Notes: generated from the letters alone by a model not told the origin. A stretch of DNA of 64,000 nucleotides from CBDBCU01 sp965203435 (GCA_965203435.1 CBDBCU010000002.1:434001-498000); one strand, 5' to 3'. Shown: positions 1-8,934, numbered from the stretch's first letter. Made by a program: numbers and translations.

Positions 1-122
1 TAACTATTATTATATGTATGCCGGGCGGGATTTGGCCGATTTCATCCTTAATCAGGGAGGTTTTTACTGAAATACGCCAATTCAGCGGCTAGGGCAACTA
101 ATTCCTACGCTCAGGAGGCCAA

Positions 123-1985
123 ATGATGGCGAAAGCGATACGGAGCTACAACCCTGTATTCAGCCGGGGGCTGCTTTCCCTGATAGCTTTGCTGGCTCTG
201 CTGGCGGTGGCCTGCGGCGCATCGACCACGGAGGAGGCGGCCGCTCCGGAACCGGCCGCCGCGGCGCCGACGGCCGCCCCGGCCGTGGCCCAGCCCGAGG
301 CCCTGAACATTCCGGCTACGCCGGCTCCGGCGGCGGCCACGGCGGTTCCCGCGGCCCCGGCCGCTACGGCCGCCCCGGCTCCGACGCCCACGGCGGCGCC
401 GGTACCGGAACAGCCGGCCGCGATGGCCCGGGATCTGCTGACCTTCGTAACCAGCGAGGAACCCACGACCATCGGGGCCGCCAGCCCCAACTGCGGCGGC
501 AACATCCAGAACACCATCTGCGACGACCTGGCCAGCGACCCCCTGACCTGGATTGACGACCATAACGATTATCGGGTAGTGGGCCTGACCGGCATTGAGG
601 GCTGGGAACAGGTTGGCCCCGACCGCTGGCAGTTCCAACTGCGGGAAGGGGTTACTTTCCACAACGGCGCGCCCTGGAACGCCACGCAAGCCAAGTTCTG
701 GATTGACTACTTCGGCGACGAGGAAACCAGCGGCAACTACAACTCCAACGATTTCAGCTTTCACGGCGTCATCGGCGGGGAAGTGGTGGACGAATATACC
801 CTGGATGTAGTCTGCGGCAAACCCTGCCCCATCCTGCCGCGCACCACCATTTTCACCAAGTTCCAGGATGTGGGCTGGTTCGAGCAGGCGTCGGAGGATG
901 AAATCGAGCGCTTTACCGTGGGCTTGGGGCCGTACCGCATTGTGGAGTGGCGTTCCGGCCAGTATGTGGAATTGGAAGCCTATGCGGGCTACAATCCCAA
1001 TCCGGCCACCAACTACTCCCGCGCCCCGTCCATCAGCACCCTGCGGCAGGTGTGGCGCAACGAGCCGCAGGTGCGCGGGTCGATGCTGGCCGCCGGGGAA
1101 GCCGATTGGGCCGAAATTTCCTTCGAGGATCGGGATCGGGTACCCCAGTGGAAATCGGCCACCAACAATGAGGCGTATGTGTACGCCATTGACACGGTGC
1201 ATCACCCGGAACTGCGGAAACGGGAAATTCGGGAAGCCCTGAACCTGGCTTTTGACTGCCAGACCATCGCCGCGGAGCTGTTCGATGGCGTGTTGCAGTG
1301 CTACGGCAACATTTCCCAGACCGGCACCGTGGGCATTACCCCGGAAAACTCCGCCCCCTATCCCTATGACCCGGAACGGGCCATGGAGCTGATGGCGGCG
1401 GCCAACTATGACCCGGCCAATCAGATTACCCTGTATCTGCGTTCCCAGCGGGTGCCTAAGGATGTGGAGTACGCCGAGTCGGTGGTAAGTTACTGGCTGG
1501 AGGCCGGGTTTAATGTGGATATGCAGGTGGTGGAGTCCTCGGTGCACGCCGGCCGCGGCCGTTCCAACTGCGGTCACGGGCGCACCCGGGAGGATTTTGC
1601 CAACGCCGCCGGGGCCGACCTGCATGAGAAGTGCCGCAATCTGGGGCCGGGGATGCCGGACTTCGTGTCGATGAACATCACCGCCCCGGCTACCTCTACC
1701 GAATCCCTGGACTTCTCCCGGCAAGCCGTGCTGCGGAACAGCTGTTTCAGCCGCTCCAGCGGCATCTGCCGGCAGGATTTCGAGGATTTGATGGAAGTCG
1801 CCATCGCCACGCCGACCGGGGATTTGCGGCGGCAGCGGATGGAGGAGTTGGCGGACATCGTGCATAACGATTTCCACTTCGTGCCGAACTTCCTGGTGGT
1901 GCAAATCTACGGCTTGGCGGCGGATTTGGAGTGGGAACCCCACTACGCCCCGCGCATCCGGGCCAACATTATGGACTTCCGCTAG
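123..1985 (+). CDS. ABC transporter solute-binding lipoprotein, family 5 (peptide/opine/nickel type)
   Basis: Predicted extracytoplasmic binding protein that delivers a peptide-like solute to an ABC permease. The 620-residue product begins with a signal peptide and lipobox LLAVAC (lipidated Cys31), then a ~75-residue Ala/Pro/Thr linker (residues 35-110) that would space the domain from the membrane, then a typical SBP_bac_5 body with EGWEQVGPDRWQFQLREGVTFHNG near residue 160 and AANYDPANQITLYL near 445. An AGGAGG box at 113-118 precedes two adjacent ATG codons (123 and 126); either could be used. No permease or ATPase gene follows, and a strong terminator sits 45 nt after the stop, so the gene is probably monocistronic. 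Substrate cannot be told from sequence. Confidence 0.92.
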   Translation: MMAKAIRSYNPVFSRGLLSLIALLALLAVACGASTTEEAAAPEPAAAAPTAAPAVAQPEALNIPATPAPAAATAVPAAPAATAAPAPTPTAAPVPEQPAAMARDLLTFVTSEEPTTIGAASPNCGGNIQNTICDDLASDPLTWIDDHNDYRVVGLTGIEGWEQVGPDRWQFQLREGVTFHNGAPWNATQAKFWIDYFGDEETSGNYNSNDFSFHGVIGGEVVDEYTLDVVCGKPCPILPRTTIFTKFQDVGWFEQASEDEIERFTVGLGPYRIVEWRSGQYVELEAYAGYNPNPATNYSRAPSISTLRQVWRNEPQVRGSMLAAGEADWAEISFEDRDRVPQWKSATNNEAYVYAIDTVHHPELRKREIREALNLAFDCQTIAAELFDGVLQCYGNISQTGTVGITPENSAPYPYDPERAMELMAAANYDPANQITLYLRSQRVPKDVEYAESVVSYWLEAGFNVDMQVVESSVHAGRGRSNCGHGRTREDFANAAGADLHEKCRNLGPGMPDFVSMNITAPATSTESLDFSRQAVLRNSCFSRSSGICRQDFEDLMEVAIATPTGDLRRQRMEELADIVHNDFHFVPNFLVVQIYGLAADLEWEPHYAPRIRANIMDFR

Positions 1986-2029
1986 CAGGCGGGATTGCCC
2001 GGCCCGGCTAGCGGGCTTTGCCCCGATAG

Positions 2030-2067
2030 AACCGGCGTACCGGATTGCCCGGTACGCCGGTTTGCTT
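2030..2067 (+). terminator. Rho-independent terminator of the binding-protein gene
   Basis: A perfect 12-bp stem (2030-2041 with 2051-2062), 9-nt loop, ends in TTT and a T-containing tail. It lies 45 nt after the stop of the upstream lipoprotein gene. Confidence 0.85.
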
Positions 2068-2076
2068 GCCCCCCTT

Positions 2077-2178
2077 ACCGTCATTCCCGCGCAAGCGGGA
2101 ATCCCAAACGGCCCGGCCTTAGGATGGTGTATTTTCGGCAAGCAACCTCTGGATTCCCGCTTACGCGGGAATGACGGT
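2077..2178. repeat. Family A palindrome pair (ATTCCC-N8-GGGAAT)
   Basis: Two copies of the 20-bp palindrome, at 2083-2102 and 2153-2172, each with an ACCGT/ACGGT flank and facing each other, so that the whole ~100-bp unit is itself an imperfect inverted repeat. The same composite unit recurs many times in the window. Confidence 0.9.
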
Positions 2179-2203
2179 AGGGGCGCGCAACCACCCTACC
2201 AGG

Positions 2204-2291
2204 TCATTCCGAGCATAGCCGAGGAATCTGAAATGCCTGCCCTTGACTCCATTCCAAGATTTTTAGATTCCTCGGCTACGCTCGGAATGAC
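2204..2291. repeat. Family B long inverted repeat
   Basis: Left arm begins TCATTCCGAGCATAGCCGAG and the right arm is its near-exact reverse complement ending at 2290. The ~35-bp spacer is AT-richer. Other copies are at 33911, 53908 and 55141. Confidence 0.88.
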
Positions 2292-2320
2292 ATCCTTCAA
2301 CGAAGTTCAGGATGAGCGGA
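2291..2320. repeat. Family C palindrome
   Basis: Contains CATCCTTCAACGAAGTTCAG followed by GATGAGCGGA; the CATCCT and AGGATG ends pair. It abuts the family B element, so three repeat families are stacked in the 355-bp gap 1986-2340. Confidence 0.85.
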
Positions 2321-2340
2321 AAGGACAAGGCCGCGCAAGT

Positions 2341-2970
2341 CTAGCGGAATAAGGGGGGCAACAATAGCAGGGCCAAGACTATCAGCAAGGCCAGCAGCCA
2401 GAACAGGCAGCCGCCGCGGAAAAGCCGGCGGCGGAAGGAGCGCGGCCGGCGGCGGCTCCGGTCCGCCCATCCGCCCAGGCGGCGCAAGCGGCGATAATCC
2501 CACGGGGCCAGTTTATAGCTGGAATCCTGCCAGAGGCCGCGCTTGCGGCGGGCCGCTCGGTTTTCGGCATCGGCCAATCCCAACTGCCGCCCGCCATAGC
2601 CGCCGGGATCGTATTGGGGGGCATACCTGGCCCAGCCGGCCCGCACCATAGCCCGGTTCAGGGAATCTTTAGGTCGGCGGCGATAGGCTACGGCCACCGT
2701 CCGCCCGTAGCGGTCAATATCCACCACATCCAGATACAAGCGGCCCTGGGCCAGCTGCGCCAGATGGGAACGGGCGCGGCCGGAGTAACGCTGCCCGATT
2801 TCCGGGGCGTCAATGGCATAAAGCCGCACCGTGGTTTCCTGGGCCGCCGGCCGATTGCGCCGTTCCAAAACCCGGACGCGCAGGGAATCGCCGTCGGTAA
2901 TGTAAGTCACCAACGCGCGCTTTTTGCGGTCGCCCGGGTTAAGCAAGGCGCTGCTCCTTTGCCGGGACAA
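2341..2970 (-). CDS. Thermonuclease-like (SNc/TNase) protein with C-terminal membrane helix
   Basis: Predicted Ca-dependent staphylococcal-nuclease-fold phosphodiesterase. TNase signatures are clear: DGDSLRV near residue 27, TVRLYAIDAPEIGQRYSG near 46 and DRYGRTVAV near 85. After the domain comes a strongly basic Arg-rich stretch and then a hydrophobic helix (about residues 185-205), ending PPLFR, which suggests a C-tail anchor. The start is uncertain. The TTG at 2970 is used here; the same frame continues upstream without a stop into a hydrophobic stretch (AATGIVALVAGL), so a longer secreted form from a rare start is possible. An ATG overlapping the upstream stop (TAATG, 3011) is in another frame and dies after 12 codons, hinting at a frameshift. 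It probably forms an operon with the nuclease gene just upstream. Confidence 0.85.
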   Translation of the reverse strand: MSRQRSSALLNPGDRKKRALVTYITDGDSLRVRVLERRNRPAAQETTVRLYAIDAPEIGQRYSGRARSHLAQLAQGRLYLDVVDIDRYGRTVAVAYRRRPKDSLNRAMVRAGWARYAPQYDPGGYGGRQLGLADAENRAARRKRGLWQDSSYKLAPWDYRRLRRLGGWADRSRRRPRSFRRRLFRGGCLFWLLALLIVLALLLLPPLFR

Positions 2971-3010
2971 GGTTAGGCCGGCAACAAGCGCAACAATTCC
3001 CGTCGCAGCA

Positions 3011-3928
3011 TTAGCGATTGCCGGGGGAATCCATCAATTCCTGAAACTTGGCCCGCAGTTCCGCGATACTCGGGGCCGGGCCGGGGCAAAGGTCGCCAAA
3101 GACCTTGTCCAAACTCCACTTAAAGAGGATACCCTGCCGGGACATATACAAGCCGATGCTGTCGATATGATAGCGGTCGGAATAATCCAGCAGGGTATAG
3201 CCCAGCAACTCCCGGATAAAATAGGCGTCAATCCGCTGATTTTTAGTGGTCTTAATGTCGATTAAAGCGCCGTCGACAATCAAATCAGCGTCCGCTCCGC
3301 CCACATCGATAGACCCGTCAAAAGTCGGGTTAAGGATGTGCGGCAGTTCCAGCAACGGGCTGAACCCGTCATAGAAACGCCAAGAGATCTGCCGCATATC
3401 GTCAAGCGAAGAGGGTTCGGCGACGGATAGCAAGTCCTCCGCGCTGTTGAACCTTTCTTTTGACAAGGGCGAGTTATGACTGAGACCCGCCCTGACCATC
3501 TCCTCAAACAGGGCCAAGACGATACAGTAACGGTTGAGAACATCCTCCTCTACTGCCGGCAACCGCCGAGCCACCGGTTGGCACTGGTCGGTAAAGTTCT
3601 CAAGGTTGCGAAAGAAAATGTCGCTCAGATTCTGCAAGGGGCCATAGGCCGGAGCCCCACCCGGCACACCCATATAGATAGTCCAGTAGAAGGCAACCAA
3701 ACTATCCACCGGCGTTACGTCGAAGTAGTACCGAATCCGGTAGTCCATGGCGATGCCAATAGTGGACCAAGGCAGGGCATCAGCATCTGGCGGCCGGATG
3801 ATTTCCGCGGCCCGCATCTTTTTGCGGGCGTCAACCAGGAAAGGGGCGGTTTTGGTGTTGGGAAACTGCTCTTGGATGAACTGGTTGACCGGGCTGTTGC
3901 GGTCGCGCAGGTGGGTACCTAGGGACAT
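3011..3928 (-). CDS. Hypothetical protein with PD-(D/E)XK nuclease-like motif
   Basis: A 305-residue protein that I do not recognise as a named family. Near the C-terminus is GGADADLIVDGALIDIKTTK (residues 210-229), which fits the PD-(D/E)XK core: Asp213/Asp215, then Asp224-x-Lys226 on the next strand, followed by an alpha helix. The N-terminal 200 residues are mostly helical with no visible motif. A good ribosome site (AAGGAG, 8 nt before the ATG) fixes the start, and a TTGACA promoter lies 33 nt upstream. It is followed by the thermonuclease-like gene, so two predicted nucleases sit together. Function could be DNA repair, restriction-like or a mobile-element remnant; the sequence does not decide. 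Confidence 0.75.
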   Translation of the reverse strand: MSLGTHLRDRNSPVNQFIQEQFPNTKTAPFLVDARKKMRAAEIIRPPDADALPWSTIGIAMDYRIRYYFDVTPVDSLVAFYWTIYMGVPGGAPAYGPLQNLSDIFFRNLENFTDQCQPVARRLPAVEEDVLNRYCIVLALFEEMVRAGLSHNSPLSKERFNSAEDLLSVAEPSSLDDMRQISWRFYDGFSPLLELPHILNPTFDGSIDVGGADADLIVDGALIDIKTTKNQRIDAYFIRELLGYTLLDYSDRYHIDSIGLYMSRQGILFKWSLDKVFGDLCPGPAPSIAELRAKFQELMDSPGNR

Positions 3929-3960
3929 TTTTCTGCTCCTTGGGCCGGGTTGCCTTTAAG

Positions 3961-3989
3961 GATACATTGCCACTGCTGGGGTTTGTCAA
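3961..3989 (-). promoter_or_regulatory. Sigma-70 promoter of the PD-(D/E)XK gene
   Basis: On the minus strand TTGACA (3984-3989), 17-nt spacer, TGTATC (3961-3966). It lies in the 118-bp gap between radA and the nuclease gene. Confidence 0.65.
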
Positions 3990-4046
3990 CCGCCCGCGGG
4001 TCACTTTTAGAACTAATTTTTTACCGATTTTCAACGGCGCAAACCG

Positions 4047-5510
4047 CTATTCCCCCTCCCCAAAACCCTCCCCCACATCCCCCCTTTCCATTTCCTGACG
4101 GCCGCTACCCAACGCGGCGCGGAGGGCTTGGCGCAGGGTGCGGGCGTAGAGGGGCGCCAAGCCCTCCGGCAGGCGGGCCAGGTCGGGGCGGGCGGTTTCC
4201 GGGAGGACGCAGCGGGTCAAGCCGAGGCGGGCGGCCTCGGTAAGGCGGCGTTCCACTTGGGGGACGGTACGCAGTTCGCCGCTCAAACCCACTTCGCCCA
4301 GCACGGCTAAATCCGGCTCCAAAGGGCGGTTGTAAAGGCTGGAGGCCATCGCCAGCACAATGCCCAAGTCGGCGGCCGGTTCCGTTACCCGAAAGCCGCC
4401 GGCGATGTTGACGATAATATCCTGGCCGGCCAATTCCAGCCCGGAACGGCGGCCGGCCACCGTGGCTAACATCAGCAGGCGGTTGTAATCCACGCCGTTG
4501 GCTACCCGGCGCGGGGCCGGGGCATAGGCCGGGGCGGTCAGGGCTTGCACTTCCAAGAGCAGCGGCCGGGTGCCTTCCAGGGCCGGGATCAGGGCCGCGC
4601 CGACCGCCCCGGCATAACGCTGGGCCAACAGGGCTTGAGAGGGATCGGGAACTTCCGCCAAGCCCTGGCCGGTCATCTCAAATACGCCCACTTCGGTAGT
4701 GGCCCCGAACCGATTTTTGCCGCTGCGGAGGATGCGGTAGGCGTTGATTTCCTGCCCCTCCAGATACAGCACCACATCCACCATGTGTTCCAGCACCCGG
4801 GGGCCGGCCAAAGAGCCGTCTTTAGTCAGATGGCCGGCCACAAAAACCGGGGCGCTACTGTGCTTGGCCCAACGCAGCAGTTTCAGCCCACATTCCCGCA
4901 CTTGGGCCACGCTGCCCGGCCCGGAAGGGGCATCCTGGGTGTAGAGGGTCTGAATGGAATCAACGATAACCAGGCCGGGAGGACAATCGGCCAGGCGGGT
5001 CAGGGCCAAGTCAATATCGGTTTCGGTAAGGATAAAGATGCCGTCCCCGGGAAAGCCCAGGCGTTCCGAGCGCAGTTTCAGCTGATGCGGCGATTCCTCG
5101 CCGCTGAGGTAGGCGACAATCCGGCCGGATTTCGCAATAAACTGCGCCAGTTGCAGCAGCAAGGTGGATTTGCCGACCCCCGGCTCTCCGGCCAGCAGCA
5201 CCAGGGAGCCGGCGACAATGCCGCCGCCGAGGACGCGGTTCAGTTCGGCGGCCGGCAGTTCCAGGCGCTGCCGGTCGTCCGGATTCAGCCGGGAAAGTTC
5301 TTGCAGGGATTCCCCGGCGGCGGCGTGCAGCCAGGGGGCCGGCCGGCCGCCATTGGCCGCGGCGGCGGCCGCCGTAGCCGTCGATACTTCCTGCAAGGGC
5401 CGGGGGGAATCGCAGCCCGGAGCCGGACAAAAGCCCAGCCAGCGGGGACTTTCGTAACCGCAATCCGGGCAGAAAAACCGGACTGCCGGTTGAGAACGGG
5501 AGCGGGGCAT
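4047..5510 (-). CDS. radA: DNA repair protein RadA
   Basis: RecA-family ATPase that promotes branch migration during recombination and repair. The 487-residue product has, in order, the N-terminal C4 zinc finger (Cys14, Cys17, Cys28, Cys33), the RecA-like core with Walker A GEPGVGKST and Walker B LVIVDSIQT, the RadA-specific KNRFG motif, and the C-terminal Lon-protease-like domain (NIAGGFRVTEPAADLGI). Open frame continues upstream of the chosen ATG at 5510, but MPRSRSQPAVRFFCPDCG is the usual N-terminus for the family and a GGGAAG box precedes it. It is downstream of clpC but separated by a terminator, so it likely has its own promoter in 5511-5562. Confidence 0.96.
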   Translation of the reverse strand: MPRSRSQPAVRFFCPDCGYESPRWLGFCPAPGCDSPRPLQEVSTATAAAAAANGGRPAPWLHAAAGESLQELSRLNPDDRQRLELPAAELNRVLGGGIVAGSLVLLAGEPGVGKSTLLLQLAQFIAKSGRIVAYLSGEESPHQLKLRSERLGFPGDGIFILTETDIDLALTRLADCPPGLVIVDSIQTLYTQDAPSGPGSVAQVRECGLKLLRWAKHSSAPVFVAGHLTKDGSLAGPRVLEHMVDVVLYLEGQEINAYRILRSGKNRFGATTEVGVFEMTGQGLAEVPDPSQALLAQRYAGAVGAALIPALEGTRPLLLEVQALTAPAYAPAPRRVANGVDYNRLLMLATVAGRRSGLELAGQDIIVNIAGGFRVTEPAADLGIVLAMASSLYNRPLEPDLAVLGEVGLSGELRTVPQVERRLTEAARLGLTRCVLPETARPDLARLPEGLAPLYARTLRQALRAALGSGRQEMERGDVGEGFGEGE

Positions 5511-5561
5511 AACATCACTTCCCAAGGTAATTGCGCCGGTAGTCGGTAATTCCTTACCCGG

Positions 5562-5600
5562 TATAACAAACAGCAGGCCCCCCGCGCAAGGGCCTGCTGT
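5562..5600 (-). terminator. Rho-independent terminator of clpC
   Basis: Perfect 11-bp stem (5570-5580 with 5590-5600), 9-nt loop; on the minus strand the stem is followed by TTTGTTATA. It lies 53 nt after the clpC stop. Confidence 0.85.
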
Positions 5601-5652
5601 CAGTAAGACGGAATTGGTTGGAATTGGCCGGAAAGGCGGGACGAAAGCCCCC

Positions 5653-8169
5653 CTACGCCTCGGCCAGAACCGGCTCCGGGGCGGCGGCGACTTCCGCGGC
5701 CGGCTCCGCATCCTCCGGTTCCTGATGCTTGGGGGTGATGACGATTTTGCCGTCAATGGCGTCGACCAGGGCCACATCGCCCTCCCGCAACTCGCCGCCC
5801 AGCAGTTCGTCGGACAGGGTATCCTCGACCTCGTTCTGGATGACCCGGCGCAACGGGCGGGCGCCCAATACCGGGTCAAAGCCCTTTTCCGCCAGATATT
5901 CCCGGGCCGATTCGGTCAGCTCCAGGGTGATGTTCTTGTCGGCCAGTTCCTCTTGCACCATCTTGACCATCAGGTCGACGATGGCGTGGATCTGTTCCCG
6001 GTTCAGCTGGTGGAAAACGATCGTGGCGTCGATGCGGTTCAGGAACTCGGGGCGGAAAAAGCGCTTGACTTCGTCCATCACCTTGTCTTTCATCCGCTCG
6101 TAGGACTGCTGATCGCTCTGCGCCCCGTCGGATTTGACGCCAAAGCCCAGGGTAGTGTCCCGCTTAATCAGGTCGGAACCCAAGTTGCTGGTCATCACGA
6201 TGATGGAGTTGCGGAAGTCCACCCGGCGGCCGCGGGCGTCGGTCAGCTGGCCGGCGTCAAAGATTTGCAGCAGGATGTTGAAAACTTCCGGGTGGGCCTT
6301 CTCGATTTCGTCGAGGAGGATGGCGCAGTAGTTCTTGCGGCGGACGCCCTCGGTCAGCTGGCCGCCCTCGTCGTAGCCCACATACCCCGGCGGCGCGCCA
6401 ATCAGCCGGGCCACGGTGTGCCGTTCCTGAAACTCGGACATATCCAGGCGAATCATATTGTCCTCATGCCCGAACATCACTTCGGACATCGCCCGCACCA
6501 GTTCGGTTTTGCCCACGCCGGTGGGGCCGAGGAACATAAAGACGCCGATGGGATGACGGGGGTCTTTGAGGCCGGCCCGGGCCCGGCGCACCGCCTTGGA
6601 AATGTTGACGATGGCCTCGTCCTGGCCGATGATGCGCTTGTGCAGGTCCTCCTCCATGTGCATCAGCCGGGCCGTTTCCTCGACGCCCAGACGGGTTACC
6701 GGGATACCCGTCCACATACTGACCACTTCGGCGATGTCCTCCTCGGTAACGGCGGCCCGGTGATTTTCCCGATCCTCCCGCCATTCGGCGCGCAGGGACA
6801 GCAGGTTTTCGTTCAGGCGCAGTTCCCGATCCCGCAATTCCGCCGCCACTTCGTACTGCTGGGCGGCGATGGCCTCGTCCTTTTCCTGGCGCACCCGCTC
6901 CAGCACATCCATAGCGTCTTTGACCGAGGTGGGGGTAACGCTGCCGCGCAGGCGCACCCGGGAGCCGGCTTCGTCCAGCAGGTCAATAGCCTTGTCGGGC
7001 AGGAAACGATCGGGGATGAAACGGGTGGCAAGGGTAGCGGCGGCCTTGACCGCCTCGCCGGTGATGTCCACATTGTGGTGTTCCTCGTACATCACCTTGA
7101 CTTCGGCCAGGATTTTCTGGGTTTCCTCGGCGGAGGGTTCCTCGACCTTTACCGGCTGCAAGCGGCGTTCCAGGGCCGGATCCCGTTCCACATACTTGCG
7201 GTAATCGTCCAGGGTAGTGGCGCCGATACACTGAATTTCGCCGCGGGCCAGGGAGGGTTTGAGGATGTTGGAGGCGTCCACCGCGCCCTCGGCGGCCCCG
7301 GCGCCGACCAGGGTATGCACTTCGTCGATGAACAGGACGCAGTTGCCGGAGTTCTTGATTTCCTCGATGACCTTTTTCAGCCGTTCCTCGAACTCCCCCC
7401 GGTACTTGGTGCCGGCCACCAGAGCGCCCATATCCAGGGTGACCAGGCGTTTGCCTTGCAGGGTTTCCGGGATTTCGCCGCGGTCAATCTGCTGGGCCAG
7501 GGCTTCCACGATGGCCGTTTTGCCCACGCCCGGCTCGCCCACCAGCACCGGATTATTCTTGGTGCGGCGGCTCAGGATTTGCACCACCCGCTCCAATTCC
7601 TGCTGGCGGCCGATAACCGGATCCAGCTTGCGATCCCGGGCGGCTTTAGTCAGGTCGACGCCCAACTGATCCAGGGTGGGAGTGCGCTGGCTGGAGCGGG
7701 AGCCCTGGGAGCCGCCGCCGGAGGAGGAGCTGCTGAGGATGCGGTGGGTTTCGGTGCGGACTTTTTCGAGGGTGATGCCGAGGCTTTCCAGGACGCCGGC
7801 GGCGACGCCTTCCCCTTCCCGGAGCAGGCCAATCAGGAGATGCTCGGTGCCGATATAGGTATGGTTCATCCGGCGGGCTTCATCCACCGCCAACTCGACA
7901 ACCTTTTTGGCCCGGGGGGTCAAGCCGATTTCGCCTTGGGCCGGCTTTTCGCCGCGGCCGATGATGAACTCGACGGCCGAGCGGACTTTGCTCAAGTCGA
8001 CGCCCAAGCCGGATAGAACCCGGGCGGCCACCCCCTCGGTTTCCCGCACCAGGCCCAGCAGGATGTGTTCGGTGCCGATGTAGTTGTGGTTAAAGCGCTG
8101 GGCTTCCTCCTGGGCCAGGGACAACACCCGGCGGGCCCGTTCGGAAAACTTCTCGAACCTACTTCCCAT
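5653..8169 (-). CDS. clpC: ATP-dependent Clp protease ATP-binding subunit ClpC
   Basis: Hsp100 unfoldase that feeds substrates to ClpP and acts in stress protein quality control. The 838-residue product shows two N-terminal Clp repeats (NYIGTEHILLGLVRE and TYIGTEHLLIGLLRE), AAA-1 with GEPGVGKTA, a middle region with a UVR-like motif (QYEVAAELRDREL), AAA-2 with GPTGVGKTE and the C-terminal D2 small domain ending in an Ala/Glu-rich tail. The frame is open for 22 codons upstream, but MGSRFEKFSERARRVL is the family N-terminus and AGGAG sits 8 nt before this ATG. A strong promoter lies at 8277-8306. No ctsR or mcsAB genes are adjacent, so regulation is not evident. Confidence 0.97.
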   Translation of the reverse strand: MGSRFEKFSERARRVLSLAQEEAQRFNHNYIGTEHILLGLVRETEGVAARVLSGLGVDLSKVRSAVEFIIGRGEKPAQGEIGLTPRAKKVVELAVDEARRMNHTYIGTEHLLIGLLREGEGVAAGVLESLGITLEKVRTETHRILSSSSSGGGSQGSRSSQRTPTLDQLGVDLTKAARDRKLDPVIGRQQELERVVQILSRRTKNNPVLVGEPGVGKTAIVEALAQQIDRGEIPETLQGKRLVTLDMGALVAGTKYRGEFEERLKKVIEEIKNSGNCVLFIDEVHTLVGAGAAEGAVDASNILKPSLARGEIQCIGATTLDDYRKYVERDPALERRLQPVKVEEPSAEETQKILAEVKVMYEEHHNVDITGEAVKAAATLATRFIPDRFLPDKAIDLLDEAGSRVRLRGSVTPTSVKDAMDVLERVRQEKDEAIAAQQYEVAAELRDRELRLNENLLSLRAEWREDRENHRAAVTEEDIAEVVSMWTGIPVTRLGVEETARLMHMEEDLHKRIIGQDEAIVNISKAVRRARAGLKDPRHPIGVFMFLGPTGVGKTELVRAMSEVMFGHEDNMIRLDMSEFQERHTVARLIGAPPGYVGYDEGGQLTEGVRRKNYCAILLDEIEKAHPEVFNILLQIFDAGQLTDARGRRVDFRNSIIVMTSNLGSDLIKRDTTLGFGVKSDGAQSDQQSYERMKDKVMDEVKRFFRPEFLNRIDATIVFHQLNREQIHAIVDLMVKMVQEELADKNITLELTESAREYLAEKGFDPVLGARPLRRVIQNEVEDTLSDELLGGELREGDVALVDAIDGKIVITPKHQEPEDAEPAAEVAAAPEPVLAEA

Positions 8170-8276
8170 AATGCCGCTCCTGTCGGGTAAGGCGGGACTA
8201 CTTGCCAGCAGTTCCCGGATTACTGGGTTTTGCAACCAGGGCCGGCCCGGCTACCGGATATTGGCGGGCCGGGTCA

Positions 8277-8306
8277 AGTATAGGGCATTGGGTTTAACCG
8301 AGTCAA
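8277..8306 (-). promoter_or_regulatory. Sigma-70 promoter of clpC
   Basis: Minus-strand TTGACT (8301-8306), 18-nt spacer, TATACT (8277-8282). The predicted leader is about 100 nt. I see no CIRCE or CtsR-like repeat next to it. From 8307 to the 5S gene (8486) nothing else is recognisable apart from a GC-rich palindrome near 8461-8476. Confidence 0.8.
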
Positions 8307-8486
8307 AGTCATTCCCTCCCGGGTTCCCGGATTTTGCGGTGGGCGAAGGCCCATCCCGGCGGCTGATTGGTCTTGAATGAGTTGTTAATGCTGCCGGGGT
8401 CTAGGGGAGCCGCCGCCGGCCAAGCCGTAAGCGGTCTTGGCGGGCGGGGATGGCTTCGGCCGGCGCGGGCCGGCGGGGTTGAAATA

Positions 8487-8608
8487 CTTCCCGGCAGTGA
8501 CCTATTTTCCCACTTCGTCGCCAAAGCAGTATCGTCGGCGCTGGGGCGTTTCACTACCGTGTTCGGGATGGGAACGGGTGGGGCCACCCCGCTGGAACCA
8601 CCAGGAAG
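8487..8608 (-). rRNA. rrf: 5S ribosomal RNA
   Basis: The minus strand reads as a complete 5S rRNA: the conserved block CCCATCCCGAACACGGTAGT is near the middle, followed by AAACGCCCCAGCGCC and GACGAAGTGGGAAAATAGGT. The ends form helix I (ACTTCCTGG with CCGGGAAGT). No 16S, 23S or tRNA gene is adjacent on either side: clpC lies downstream and dtd upstream. The gene has its own promoter at 8626-8654, so it appears to be transcribed alone. The 5' and 3' ends may be off by one or two bases. Confidence 0.96.
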
Positions 8609-8625
8609 TAAATCTAACGGCAACT

Positions 8626-8654
8626 AGTATGCACTATTTTTCACAATATGGCAA
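8626..8654 (-). promoter_or_regulatory. Promoter of the lone 5S rRNA gene
   Basis: Minus-strand TTGCCA (8649-8654), 17-nt spacer, CATACT (8626-8631), about 18 nt before the 5S 5' end. The surrounding DNA is AT-rich compared with the rest of the window, as expected for a stable-RNA promoter. Confidence 0.7.
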
Positions 8655-8833
8655 GGGGTAAATCAACGAATTTGGAAAATTGGCAAAATTCATATCCGGG
8701 ACACCCCTGAACAGATAGGAAAACGGCGATTTTGGCGGCCGTGGGACGGGGAAAAGGGCCGGGTGACCCTTGGGTGCCATAGTACGTGTGCCGTCATTTC
8801 CGCCGCTTTTACTGCCATTCCTGCCGCCTTGCA

Positions 8834-8934
8834 ACCGTCATTCCCGCGTAAGCGGGAATCCGGCGGCGGTTGGAGGACAAAGGGCTGGTCTTTTCAATAC
8901 CGTTCGGGATTCCCGCTTACGCAGGAATGACGGT
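8834..8934. repeat. Family A palindrome pair
   Basis: Copies at 8840-8859 and 8909-8928 in inverted orientation. The second has one arm mismatch. The rest of the gap 8655-8991 shows no gene. Confidence 0.85.

Noticed and set aside
111..2141. Long open frame opposite the first binding-protein gene (676 codons) and similar long antisense frames opposite clpC, radA, coxA and the last gene
   Set aside because: They are mirror frames produced by GC-rich codon use; their products are Gly/His/Gln-rich with no domain, and the sense frames encode clear families.
8461..8476. Terminator of the 5S gene
   Set aside because: A GCCGGC-CCGC-GCCGGC stem lies just after the gene, but no T-run follows, so I do not call it a terminator.
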